From Dysgonomonas sp. 511 (GTDB lineage: Bacteria > Bacteroidota > Bacteroidia > Bacteroidales > Dysgonomonadaceae), in the NCBI RefSeq assembly GCF_010501105.1, contig NZ_QVMQ01000002.1, positions 144,764-208,763 of the forward strand: a stretch of 64,000 nt of DNA. Direction: 5' to 3'. The stretch's first letter is position 1, and each line of letters opens with the position of its first letter. Under the pieces are notes generated by a model. That model saw only the letters and a list, made by a program, of their open reading frames with translations, made no database searches and was not told the DNA's origin. This document shows, one piece after another, positions 7,520 to 16,828 of this stretch. The translations under genes were made by a program, and so were the position numbers.

Positions 7520-8614
7520 TTACAAATAGTTTACGGGATTTACATCAAATCCCGACATATAGACTGCAAAGGTAGGATATTTTTTCGTGATAATATCATA
7601 AAAAATGTTTTTTGTAAATACCTCAGACTCATAATGTCCCACTACTGCCAGCAGCAATTTGTTTTCCACATCGTAAAAGTCGTTATATTTTGCCTCACCC
7701 GTGATAAAGACATCTGCACTATACGATATAGCTTTGGGTGTAAGGAATGCACCGCTACCGCTGCACAGCGCAACATCGCGCACAGGCTTGCCCCTGAATG
7801 CAGAATGCTGTATGGTATTCAGATGAAAAGTATCTTTGAGGAAATACAGGAAATCTTCTTCTTCCATTTCTTCGGGCAATGTACCTACAACTCCGCTACC
7901 GGCTTTTTCCCAAACGTTTTCGAGTGCATAAAAATCGTATGCTGGTTCTTCGTATGGGTGTACCGATATTAGTGCCCGCAGCGCTTCGGATTGCTTATAT
8001 ACAGGCAATACGACCTCTATACGTGTTTCGGCTTCGGTGTGTAATACTCCCTGTTCGCCAACAAACGGGGTCGTATCTTCTCCTGCGCGAAAAGTGCCTT
8101 CGCCTTGTACATTATAGCTGCACCAATCGTAGTTGCCTATGCTGCCTGCACCTATATTAAACAATGTGTTGCGCACCAGCTCGGCATGAGAGTGCGGCAC
8201 GAATGTAACCAGCTTGAGCAACTTCCCCTTTTGGGGCTCAAGTATACGAATATGCTGCAAGCCAAGCATATCGGCAAGGTATCGGTTTATTCCTTCCGCA
8301 GCATTGTCGAGGTTGGTATGGGCGGCATATACCACTATGTCGTATTTGCAGGCTTTCATCAGGCATCGTTCTACATAGTTCTTTCCTGTAAGCGACTTGA
8401 AGCTACGGAATGCCAGTGGATGATGGGAAATAACAAGGTTGCAGCCCATAGCTATAGCCTCGTCCATCACAGCTTCGGTAACGTCGATACAAACAATGGC
8501 TCCTTTGGCTTCCTGATTGACATCGCCTACTTGTACGCCGCTATTGTCGAAACTCTCCTGCAATGGCATGGGGGCTACTTGCTCTATGGCGTGTAATATT
8601 TCCTTTATTTTCAT
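7520..8614 (-). CDS. Nif3-like dinuclear metal-centre protein
   Basis: Member of the NIF3/YbgI family (annotated in some databases as GTP cyclohydrolase 1 type 2 homologue), a toroidal hexamer with a di-metal site. At 364 residues it is the long form with a PII/CutA-like insertion (about residues 130-230) between the two halves of the metal site. Metal ligands visible are His64-His65 in ISHHPL, Asp103 in HTNLD, and His327 and Glu331 in VVGHYESE. The physiological substrate is not established. The ATG lies about 25 bases after a TATCTTTG box at 8640-8647. It is probably co-transcribed with the zinc-ribbon gene downstream. Confidence 0.93.
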   Translation of the reverse strand: MKIKEILHAIEQVAPMPLQESFDNSGVQVGDVNQEAKGAIVCIDVTEAVMDEAIAMGCNLVISHHPLAFRSFKSLTGKNYVERCLMKACKYDIVVYAAHTNLDNAAEGINRYLADMLGLQHIRILEPQKGKLLKLVTFVPHSHAELVRNTLFNIGAGSIGNYDWCSYNVQGEGTFRAGEDTTPFVGEQGVLHTEAETRIEVVLPVYKQSEALRALISVHPYEEPAYDFYALENVWEKAGSGVVGTLPEEMEEEDFLYFLKDTFHLNTIQHSAFRGKPVRDVALCSGSGAFLTPKAISYSADVFITGEAKYNDFYDVENKLLLAVVGHYESEVFTKNIFYDIITKKYPTFAVYMSGFDVNPVNYL

Positions 8615-8639
8615 AATGCTAAAGCTGTTAATCCGATAT

Positions 8640-8647
8640 CAAAGATA
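8640..8647 (-). promoter_or_regulatory. Predicted Nif3-operon promoter -7 box (TATCTTTG)
   Basis: Perfect TAnnTTTG match on the minus strand, 25 bases before the ATG at 8614. Confidence 0.6.
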
Positions 8648-8705
8648 GGATTTTCGAAACGAATGATGAAATATATCCTGATATCAATAGTAATAAAAAG
8701 CAGAA

Positions 8706-8730
8706 GTGCTGTGACATCGCGTCACTGCAC
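8706..8730 (-). terminator. Terminator of SusC-SusD-metallohydrolase-DUF4302 operon
   Basis: GTGCAGTGAC and GTCACAGCAC (minus strand) pair with one mismatch around GCGAT and are followed by TTCTGCTTTTTATT. It lies 61 bases after the DUF4302 gene stop. Confidence 0.75.
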
Positions 8731-8791
8731 CCCCTTGTTTCACTCAATATTTATTAGTGTTTGTATGAAAAAGAGTGAATATGTTTTTGAT

Positions 8792-10057
8792 TTATCTTTT
8801 TAGTTGGAACCAATAGCCAGGATTCACCACCCCTGTAAATGTAAGTACAGATGGAGCTTTGATATCATCGGCAGTTATTTTATATGCCTGTGCACCAAAT
8901 ACATGAACAAAGTTCTGATATCCTGCGTAATTTTGATAATACCACTGCCCATTTCCATCGAAATTAAACACGCTCAGTGTGATTTCGTCATCGGTATCAG
9001 GAGTAAGTACATAGTTATAACCATATTTACACACATAATTACCGGTTTTCAGTTCGAGTGCATGTGTTGTATTAAGAGCGGAAGACTTCACAAAATTGAT
9101 GTACGAAATAATTTCCCCTTCATTGGCGCTAGCAGCTACAAGTCCGTCATAACGGTTCTTCATACCTGCTCCCATATTTACGGTGTCGAATTTCCAGGTA
9201 TCGGTTGATGAATAAAAAAGCACATTTAACGGAACCAGCGTACACTTGATTACAAAGTCGGTTCCTGCGTCTGTACAAATCAGCGATTCGGACAGAGCAT
9301 CCCATCGCAAGTTTTGTATCGTCTGTCCATTTATGGTTACAGGGCTATAAAACTTTATACCTTCTGTAGTTACTACAAACGGAGCTTTGTAGACGGTAGT
9401 ACCTATAGTAAATGTAAAATAGCGACCGTAACCACCCTTTGCTGATGCAATAAGTTCGCCATCGAGAAACGTTTCGTATTTAGGATATCTTGTATTTTCT
9501 TCCATTGCGCTTATTTCAGAAAAATAAGATTCACAATTGAAAGAACTATCCAGTCTTTTCAGCGTTGCTTTAGTACCCTTCTTCACCGATTTCATCTCAA
9601 TAAAGTCACTACTTACATTTAAGACTATAAATTCGTAATCGCCATAAAAACCCGATGGGAGGCTAGAACTTGGAGTCGCAAAATAATGCAATAACGGGCT
9701 AAATGTATTGAAACTCAATACTGGCCCTTGGGTGGCATGCAACTCGTAGTCGGAAGTATAGGTATCGCCAGGATTATAGGTTGCACCATCATACTCCACT
9801 TTCTGCTCGAAAGCAGCCTTTACAGTCCCATTCTTGAAAGAGAGGTAGTAATTGTAACCTCCGGCATAACTAGAAGCTTCGTCTGTATAATATGTCATCA
9901 GCCATCCATTAGGAGCACTTTCCAATATGTTTTGATATTCTTGCAATGCCTTTGTCAACCTGGCTGCAGACGACTCATCAAAAATATCGTCATCGTCTTT
10001 CAGGCAGGATGTGCTAAACAAGACAGACAGTAATAATAAATAATATAATTTTTTCAT
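8792..10057 (-). CDS. DUF4302 outer-membrane lipoprotein
   Basis: A 421-residue lipoprotein: hydrophobic signal with lipobox ending at Cys18 (LFSTSC) followed by the acidic LKDDDD stretch that directs surface export in Bacteroidetes. The body matches the DUF4302 pattern, notably ALQEYQNILESAPNGWLMTYY near residues 38-58. The rest is predicted beta-rich. It is the last gene of a four-gene operon, 13 bases after the zinc metallohydrolase lipoprotein. DUF4302 proteins recur beside SusC/SusD and that metallohydrolase, so it is probably part of a surface uptake complex, perhaps a ligand-binding accessory. The substrate is unknown. Confidence 0.85.
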   Translation of the reverse strand: MKKLYYLLLLSVLFSTSCLKDDDDIFDESSAARLTKALQEYQNILESAPNGWLMTYYTDEASSYAGGYNYYLSFKNGTVKAAFEQKVEYDGATYNPGDTYTSDYELHATQGPVLSFNTFSPLLHYFATPSSSLPSGFYGDYEFIVLNVSSDFIEMKSVKKGTKATLKRLDSSFNCESYFSEISAMEENTRYPKYETFLDGELIASAKGGYGRYFTFTIGTTVYKAPFVVTTEGIKFYSPVTINGQTIQNLRWDALSESLICTDAGTDFVIKCTLVPLNVLFYSSTDTWKFDTVNMGAGMKNRYDGLVAASANEGEIISYINFVKSSALNTTHALELKTGNYVCKYGYNYVLTPDTDDEITLSVFNFDGNGQWYYQNYAGYQNFVHVFGAQAYKITADDIKAPSVLTFTGVVNPGYWFQLKR

Positions 10058-10070
10058 CTTTCAGTCAATT

Positions 10071-10949
10071 TTAAAATTGTTCGAACACTAAAGTTGGTAA
10101 TTCGTCAGATCTCGTCTGAACGGCTGTCTTCAAAACATCAAGTTTTATATCCCACGAACTATCGAGATATTTGCGAACGACATCCAGTTTTTCGCCGATT
10201 ATAGCCGCACCCTGTGCACCTGCCGCAGACATCAGATAATCCCATTCGGCATCTGTATATATCAGGTAGCGAGAGAATGTTTCTACAAAGTCTTCGTCGG
10301 GATATGTTTGTGCATATGGAGATATAAAACCTCTTTGCAGAGCATAAGCTAAATCCTTATATGGAGACTGCACCCATTCGTCGGCAACATAGTCGCCATC
10401 GGATATTGTCTTGAAAAGAGGATCATAGTTTATCTTCTGATGCAGGATGTGGGCAAATTCATGGTGCATTACGTGAAAGTAGCTATACTTCACCTGTGCA
10501 GGGTCGATAGGTATTGTCAAACCATTTATATCATATAATGTAATCATCACCCCGCCTTCGGCTGTTCCTTGCAGGTACGAACCATTGTTGTTGTAACCCG
10601 GCGAGCCGATAAGATGTATTACCTTTGGTGCAATAGCTTTTGTAAACTCTACGTTTGCAGCTTCGTTGTAGGCTTCCAGCCAAGCATACTTGATTATCTG
10701 AACCATTATTTTCGATTTGTCCAGGCTGGCAGGCACCAGAGAGTATTTCATATCGGTCTCGATATCTTCGAGCCTATACTTCACTTCTATATTATATGGC
10801 TTAACATAGTTTTCCGTCAACCATTTATCAAAGGCTGTCCTAACAGGAGGCGTGGTATCAAATATGCTGTCTTCAAATTTATCGTCGCTACATGCACTAA
10901 ATAGCCCGATGAGGACAAACAAGATTGAATATTTTAGTGTTTTTTTCAT
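10071..10949 (-). CDS. Substrate import-associated zinc metallohydrolase lipoprotein
   Basis: A 292-residue lipoprotein with signal and lipobox ending at Cys20 (FSACSDDK, again with acidic residues after Cys). A zincin site HEFAH is at residues 163-167 inside MHHEFAHILHQ; a possible further ligand lies in the DEDFVETFSRYL helix. This agrees with the family known as substrate import-associated zinc metallohydrolase lipoproteins (TIGR04549), defined by occurrence beside SusC/SusD. It lies 28 bases after SusD. It probably acts at the cell surface on the imported ligand, such as a peptide; neither activity nor substrate is established. Confidence 0.88.
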   Translation of the reverse strand: MKKTLKYSILFVLIGLFSACSDDKFEDSIFDTTPPVRTAFDKWLTENYVKPYNIEVKYRLEDIETDMKYSLVPASLDKSKIMVQIIKYAWLEAYNEAANVEFTKAIAPKVIHLIGSPGYNNNGSYLQGTAEGGVMITLYDINGLTIPIDPAQVKYSYFHVMHHEFAHILHQKINYDPLFKTISDGDYVADEWVQSPYKDLAYALQRGFISPYAQTYPDEDFVETFSRYLIYTDAEWDYLMSAAGAQGAAIIGEKLDVVRKYLDSSWDIKLDVLKTAVQTRSDELPTLVFEQF

Positions 10950-10977
10950 ATTCTTTTATTTAATAAATTATTGAAAT

Positions 10978-12567
10978 TTATTTTTTCGACCTCGGATTTG
11001 GAGTCAATCCGGCATCTATTACATCCTGAGGTAGTTGGAATGCTCTACGATCGTCATCTTTAGTCAATATATCTGTGGTTTCGTAATATTGCCCATCGAG
11101 CAACGTGCGGCGGGCGATTTCGATACGGTAACGTTTTATATCGTGCCAACGAAGTCCTTCGTGTATGGTAAGGATACGCCTCAACTGCAAGATGCAATGT
11201 ATAAGGTTCTCCATGCTGCCACCGGCAACAGCGAACTCCTGATTCAGTTTTTTCTTATGAGTTGGCGCTTCGGGCTTATAATACTGCATGTTATTATCTC
11301 CATAATGAGCATTTATCTTATCCAAAGTCATCAGCCCTGCACTACCCACCGAGAAGTGCGACATAAACAAGTGCAAGTCGGCTACAGCCAGACTAAACTC
11401 ACCCTTCAATGCATATGCTTCTGCTCTGACCAGCAAGGCTTCGTCTGCGGTGAAAACCGGTAACACCACGTGGGCACGGCCAGTACCCCCAACAGGGTCG
11501 AGCAATTCGAAATATTCAGTAAGCTTCAATGCAAATTGCTTTGGATAACCTGTATATCCCCACGATCTCATATGAAATGCACCTCTTGTCCAAAAACCGC
11601 TGGAATTGATAGTCTCATTTTCCGAGATAAACGAATTGTGGCAATATTTACATCCTGTTAAATAACCAGGTCCGGAAGTACGTCCCCATGTCGATACTCC
11701 TCTGATATTCATCAATGTAGCTTTTGTCGAAGAACTTACATAACTGTTTGTAATAGCCACATCGTCGGTGGTCGAATACAAAGACTTCCAGTCTCTCAGC
11801 ATGCTTGCAGGATTGGAGGTTAGTATCTCCGATGTATATTTTATTATGTTGTTCAACTTTTCGGTATTGTCTCCCGCAGCCAGGCTATAGAGATAGAAAC
11901 GGGCGGCAAAAGCGTAAGCAGCCTTTTTGTTGAAGTGGTATTTAGGCACGGTGTACAGGTTGTCGTCTATCAGCGGCAATGCGGCTAAAAGATCTTTCTC
12001 TATCTTTGCATACACCTCGGCAACAGTACCTCTTTCATATATAGGCTTCACCTCTGTTTCGGGTTTTTCCATATATGGGATACCCATATCGGTATTGCTG
12101 GTACTGCCATAGGCCTTACAGAAAAGGGTGGCTAATACGAAGTGGTTGTAAGCACGGCATATCAAGGCCTCTCCTTTTTGTGGGTTCAGCGACGCACTTC
12201 CTCCCATTTCTTCTATTGCCTGCAAGGCTGTATTTGCAGAGGCAATCGCACGATAATGCGAGTTCCATATAAAATAAGGGCTGTCGTTCGATGTTTCGGT
12301 TACATCTTGCCACGAATAATATTCTTCCTGATCTCTGGTCCAATAAGAGTTCCAGCGAGTACCATTATCGTCCACATTGTCCGAAGCCTGTTCTGCAATC
12401 ATAGTACCAGGAAGGGTGGTGGAATATGCAGAGACAAGCAATGCTTTTATTTTGTCGGGAGTATCCAGTTCTGTTCTGTTATCGGGCATAGTATCCAGAT
12501 AGCTGTCGCAAGAGCTGGCACCCAACAGAAAGATAAAGGGTAAAATGTATTTATATATCTTCTTCAT
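10978..12567 (-). CDS. RagB/SusD-family nutrient-binding lipoprotein
   Basis: A 529-residue surface lipoprotein, lipobox Cys20 (LLGASSCDSYLDTMP), that forms the lid over its SusC partner and captures ligand. The N-terminal CDSYLDTMPDNRTELDTPDK and TPR-like helices (VAEVYAKIEKDLLAALPLI) are typical of the SusD-like alpha/alpha fold. The C-terminus has the family LRRILTIHEGLRWHDIKRY motif, which is RxxLxxEGxRWxDLxR in the family. It follows SusC by 22 bases. The ligand is not predictable from sequence; the downstream metallohydrolase hints at peptides rather than glycans. Confidence 0.95.
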   Translation of the reverse strand: MKKIYKYILPFIFLLGASSCDSYLDTMPDNRTELDTPDKIKALLVSAYSTTLPGTMIAEQASDNVDDNGTRWNSYWTRDQEEYYSWQDVTETSNDSPYFIWNSHYRAIASANTALQAIEEMGGSASLNPQKGEALICRAYNHFVLATLFCKAYGSTSNTDMGIPYMEKPETEVKPIYERGTVAEVYAKIEKDLLAALPLIDDNLYTVPKYHFNKKAAYAFAARFYLYSLAAGDNTEKLNNIIKYTSEILTSNPASMLRDWKSLYSTTDDVAITNSYVSSSTKATLMNIRGVSTWGRTSGPGYLTGCKYCHNSFISENETINSSGFWTRGAFHMRSWGYTGYPKQFALKLTEYFELLDPVGGTGRAHVVLPVFTADEALLVRAEAYALKGEFSLAVADLHLFMSHFSVGSAGLMTLDKINAHYGDNNMQYYKPEAPTHKKKLNQEFAVAGGSMENLIHCILQLRRILTIHEGLRWHDIKRYRIEIARRTLLDGQYYETTDILTKDDDRRAFQLPQDVIDAGLTPNPRSKK

Positions 12568-12589
12568 ACTTTTTGGAATTTTTTTATGA

Positions 12590-15500
12590 TTATAGACCCA
12601 ATCTTAGCGTTAGTGTAAATTGTTTTGGAACAGGAGCCGACACCCCTCCCGAACGGAAGAACTCAGGGTCTTGTCCATTTAGTTTTTTATCTGCATAGAG
12701 CAAGAACAAGTTTGTAGCTTGCAGCTTGAGCGAAAGATTGTTGATATGAGGGGCAATCCATTGTTTAGGGAAATCGTAAGTCAACGAAACTTCTTTCAGT
12801 CTGATAAAGTCTCCTTTTGCAATACGCACATCCGAATAGTTGTAAGCATTGTAGGCGTATGACAGCTTGCTGTTATTGTACACCTGACGGCTATTAAGTA
12901 TTACCGGCACATCTGTTTGTTTTTCCTCTCCCGGAAGCGTCCATCTGTTTTTAAATTCTTTAGGCATCGATGTCAGGTCTGTATATGACGAGCTGAAAAC
13001 AGGGTCGAGACGAACGACATTTCCAAAGGCATAAGTCATAAACACATTCAATTTGAAGTTTTTGTAACGGAAAAGGTTTCCTAGTCCTCCCGAAGTAGTA
13101 GGATCGGTAGGGCCTTCATAGATAAGGAAGTCTACATTATTCCTTTCCTGGAAATAAATTCCATCGACCGTAACATTTCCACTTTGGTCTAAGAATGTAG
13201 GAATACCGTCTTCGTTCAATCCTTTGAATGGAATAGAGAATAAAGCCCTAGATGGATAACCTTCGCGTGTGAAACCAGTGTTTGTTACGTAGTCGAAAAC
13301 GCGCGACCTGGAGTCGAGTTTTGTAACCTCTGTCTTTATGTTAGAGAATACAAGGTCTGTTGTCCACGAAAAATCCCTTGTTGTTATATTCTTTGTAGAT
13401 ATGGATACCTCTATACCATGCGACTTCATGTCGGCCACATTGGCATATTTAGTAATCTGGCCTCCGATACCCATTGTGCTTGTAGGCCCTATCAGGTCAT
13501 AGTTGTTACGCTTAAACCAGTCTACATCGAGGTTTATCCTGTTGTTGAGGAATCCTACGCTTGCACCGATATTAAGCTCATGTTTTTTCTCATAAGTAAG
13601 TTCACTGTTTTCCAGATCGGATATTTCCAATCCCGATTCCTTGTCGGCAGCAAAAGGCCTGTAAGTATTGAAACTTTTTAGTACAATACGCGAGTTTGTC
13701 ACCGAGGCCGGCCCGCTGTCTCCTGTAAGGCTATACGAGGCTTTCAGTGTAAGATGCGACAAGGTAGGCTTCAAATCTTTAAAGAATTTTTCTTCGTGAG
13801 CATTCCACGCACCCGATATATTCCATGTTGGCAACCAGCGCGATTTTCTCGACTTACCCAGTTTGTTTGTTCCTTCGTAGCGAACTGTACCGCTGACAGT
13901 GTATTTACCTTGATACGAATAGGTAGGATTGGCGAAGAATGATGCTATACGTCCGCGCGTAATGGCCATAGAGAAGTAGTCGCTACCGTCTTCTATCCCT
14001 TTCTTAAAGAACTGGTATGTATAGAATGGTATTTCTCCCATGCTATATTGCAATCCCCAACCATTGAACCATGTTTTTTTGCGCTCTACCGAGTTGAGCT
14101 CCATACCACCATATATTTTCACAATATGGTCGTGATTGAATGTCTTCATATAATCTCCTGCCAAACGGAAATCATAACCCAACATCTTCATATCCGTTCT
14201 TTGATAAATACCGCCTTCAGGCAATATGGAAACCGGCAGAGAAAAAAGTTTATCAGGATCGGTATATAGGAAAGGGTTATTGTCGCGCACTTCGGCATCG
14301 GGCATAGCCCTGTAGGCAAGTGCTTGGTTCGACTCGTCTAATATATTATGTTCTTGCGACAACGACTGGTATTTGATGGCACCCAGCATACTGATTTCGA
14401 AATCAGGAATTACCTTCCATCTCATTTCCCCGTTAATTCTCAGGTCTACAATATTCAAATCCATGTAGTTGTTATCCAATTCGTGAAGAATATTGAACGG
14501 CGCATAATTACGCTTGTAATATGTATTTTTGTCCAAAGCTCTCGATGTATTCAGCGCATAACTATAAGGGTTGATATCGAAATCGCGCCTTACTTCTCCC
14601 GAAACCACGTCTAATTCCTGGCTCAATGTTCCCGGAGCTTTTTGCTTACGGTACGATGCGTTAGCACCCAGGTTTATCGACAAGTTGGGAAGTACGCGGT
14701 GAGTTACGTTCAGGTTGGTCGTATATCTGCTTACCTTACTTTGCTTCGACCATCCCGGATCGAACATGGCACTTAACGAACCATAAAACTGAGTTTTCTC
14801 TGTTCCCGCAGTAACACCTACTGAGTGATTGTGCATTATATTGGTTTGGAATAGTTCGTCGAACCAATCCGTATTCCTCATTTCTGCACTTCTGAGGTAT
14901 TGGTTCATCATCTCTGGTGTATTTTCCATAGGGTATGTACCCGTTACAGGGTCGTAGTTGAACAGGTCGTACATATATCCATACACCCCACTACTTGCAG
15001 CACGGTTTAGCTTGGCATAAGTCAACCAGCCTTTTTGTTCCATTTCTTTGTAGACACCCATCTGCTCCTGAGAGTTCATTATGTTGAAGTTCCTGTAGCT
15101 AGGCTTCAACCTCATTGTGTATTCACCTGTATAATTTATACTACTGGTTCCGGCACGTCCTCTCTTTGTGGTCACCACGATCACACCCGCCATAGCACGC
15201 GCACCATAAATAGAAGTTGCCGAACCGTCTTTCAATATCTGAAAGTTTTCTATGTCGTCGGGATTGAGGCCGGCAATAGCCGAACTAACCAAAGTAATAG
15301 CGTCTCCCGACGATAAGTCGTCGGCACTAACTTCGGCAATATCTTCCATAATTACCCCGTCGACAACCCATAGCGGCTTAGAGTCTCCATATATGGATGT
15401 AGCTCCACGCACGCGGATTTTAGGTGCTGTACCAAAAGTACCCGAAACGTTTTGTACCGAAACCCCTGCCGAACGACCTTCGAGCCCGCGGCTGATTTCG

Positions 15501-15985
15501 GCCATACCGTCAATTTTTACATTTTCGCCCTTCAACTGGTCTGTAGCTCCGGTAAACAAGCGTTTATCGGTACGCACCATCCCGGTTACCACAACTTCGT
15601 CGAGTTGTTGTGCCGAAGGCTTCATTTTCACTGTCATTTGAGGAGAAATGGCAGCATCGAGAACCTCGTAACCAATAAATGAAAAAGACAGTACTTTTAC
15701 ATTTGCCGGTACATTAATACTGAACCGCCCATCGACATCTGTCAATGTACCGGTAGTTGTCCCTTTTACCGAAACAGAAGCGCCGATAATAGGCTCCCCA
15801 TTTTCATCCTGTACTAATCCTTTCACATTTTGTGTCTGAGCTAGCATCGAGAATGTCCCGATAAACAAACACAGGATCAAAACCCCTAATTTTCTCATAA
15901 GCATCCTTGATTTTAATTTAGATAATACATGAATATCTAACTTCGTTTTGCGAGTTGTTGTTAGTTTTATTTTTTGCATTTTCAT
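12590..15985 (-). CDS. SusC/RagA-family TonB-linked outer-membrane transporter
   Basis: A 1131-residue TonB-dependent importer. After a 28-residue basic extension comes a signal peptide (MLMRKLGVLILCLFIGTFSM, cleaved near AQT), a carboxypeptidase-regulatory-like beta-sandwich (GLVQDENGEPIIGASVSVKG), a TonB box-like DEVVVTGM, the plug domain with GLNPDDIENFQILKDGSA and SIYGARAMAGVIVVTT, then a 22-strand barrel ending in FTLTLRLGL. The start may be the first ATG (15985) or the internal MLMRKL start. It heads the SusC-SusD-metallohydrolase-DUF4302 operon. Upstream lie a 22-bp stem-loop (16060-16117) and a (CT)26 tract (16181-16232), which may affect expression. Confidence 0.96.
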   Translation of the reverse strand: MKMQKIKLTTTRKTKLDIHVLSKLKSRMLMRKLGVLILCLFIGTFSMLAQTQNVKGLVQDENGEPIIGASVSVKGTTTGTLTDVDGRFSINVPANVKVLSFSFIGYEVLDAAISPQMTVKMKPSAQQLDEVVVTGMVRTDKRLFTGATDQLKGENVKIDGMAEISRGLEGRSAGVSVQNVSGTFGTAPKIRVRGATSIYGDSKPLWVVDGVIMEDIAEVSADDLSSGDAITLVSSAIAGLNPDDIENFQILKDGSATSIYGARAMAGVIVVTTKRGRAGTSSINYTGEYTMRLKPSYRNFNIMNSQEQMGVYKEMEQKGWLTYAKLNRAASSGVYGYMYDLFNYDPVTGTYPMENTPEMMNQYLRSAEMRNTDWFDELFQTNIMHNHSVGVTAGTEKTQFYGSLSAMFDPGWSKQSKVSRYTTNLNVTHRVLPNLSINLGANASYRKQKAPGTLSQELDVVSGEVRRDFDINPYSYALNTSRALDKNTYYKRNYAPFNILHELDNNYMDLNIVDLRINGEMRWKVIPDFEISMLGAIKYQSLSQEHNILDESNQALAYRAMPDAEVRDNNPFLYTDPDKLFSLPVSILPEGGIYQRTDMKMLGYDFRLAGDYMKTFNHDHIVKIYGGMELNSVERKKTWFNGWGLQYSMGEIPFYTYQFFKKGIEDGSDYFSMAITRGRIASFFANPTYSYQGKYTVSGTVRYEGTNKLGKSRKSRWLPTWNISGAWNAHEEKFFKDLKPTLSHLTLKASYSLTGDSGPASVTNSRIVLKSFNTYRPFAADKESGLEISDLENSELTYEKKHELNIGASVGFLNNRINLDVDWFKRNNYDLIGPTSTMGIGGQITKYANVADMKSHGIEVSISTKNITTRDFSWTTDLVFSNIKTEVTKLDSRSRVFDYVTNTGFTREGYPSRALFSIPFKGLNEDGIPTFLDQSGNVTVDGIYFQERNNVDFLIYEGPTDPTTSGGLGNLFRYKNFKLNVFMTYAFGNVVRLDPVFSSSYTDLTSMPKEFKNRWTLPGEEKQTDVPVILNSRQVYNNSKLSYAYNAYNYSDVRIAKGDFIRLKEVSLTYDFPKQWIAPHINNLSLKLQATNLFLLYADKKLNGQDPEFFRSGGVSAPVPKQFTLTLRLGL

Positions 15986-16059
15986 TAGTTACTCTTATTG
16001 CCATTCGAACAGCATTGTACAACCTTAGTTTTCATTACTTTAGTGTTTTATTTTCCGGA

Positions 16060-16117
16060 ATAGCAAAAGCCAATACCAAGGCGATTCTTAAATCACCCTG
16101 GTATTGGCTTTTGCTAT
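16060..16117 (-). promoter_or_regulatory. Long stem-loop in SusC leader
   Basis: Arms 16060-16081 and 16096-16117 pair over 22 bases with a single mismatch around a 14-base loop, 75-132 bases before the SusC ATG. Neither strand has a T run after it, so a simple terminator is unlikely. It could be a translation or mRNA-stability element in the 5' UTR. Confidence 0.65.
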
Positions 16118-16178
16118 AATAATAGGAGTAAAAATATGCTACATGTCTTGCATATACTCCGGTTTGTTTTATTTTTAC

Positions 16179-16774
<596 letters not shown>

Positions 16775-16782
16775 TATTTTTG
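16775..16782 (+). promoter_or_regulatory. Predicted L,D-transpeptidase promoter -7 box (TATTTTTG)
   Basis: Perfect TAnnTTTG match, 46 bases before the ATG at 16829. Confidence 0.5.
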
Positions 16783-16828
16783 CAAAAACTCTAAAAAACT
16801 AACTTATTAGCTCACTTTACAATCTTTT

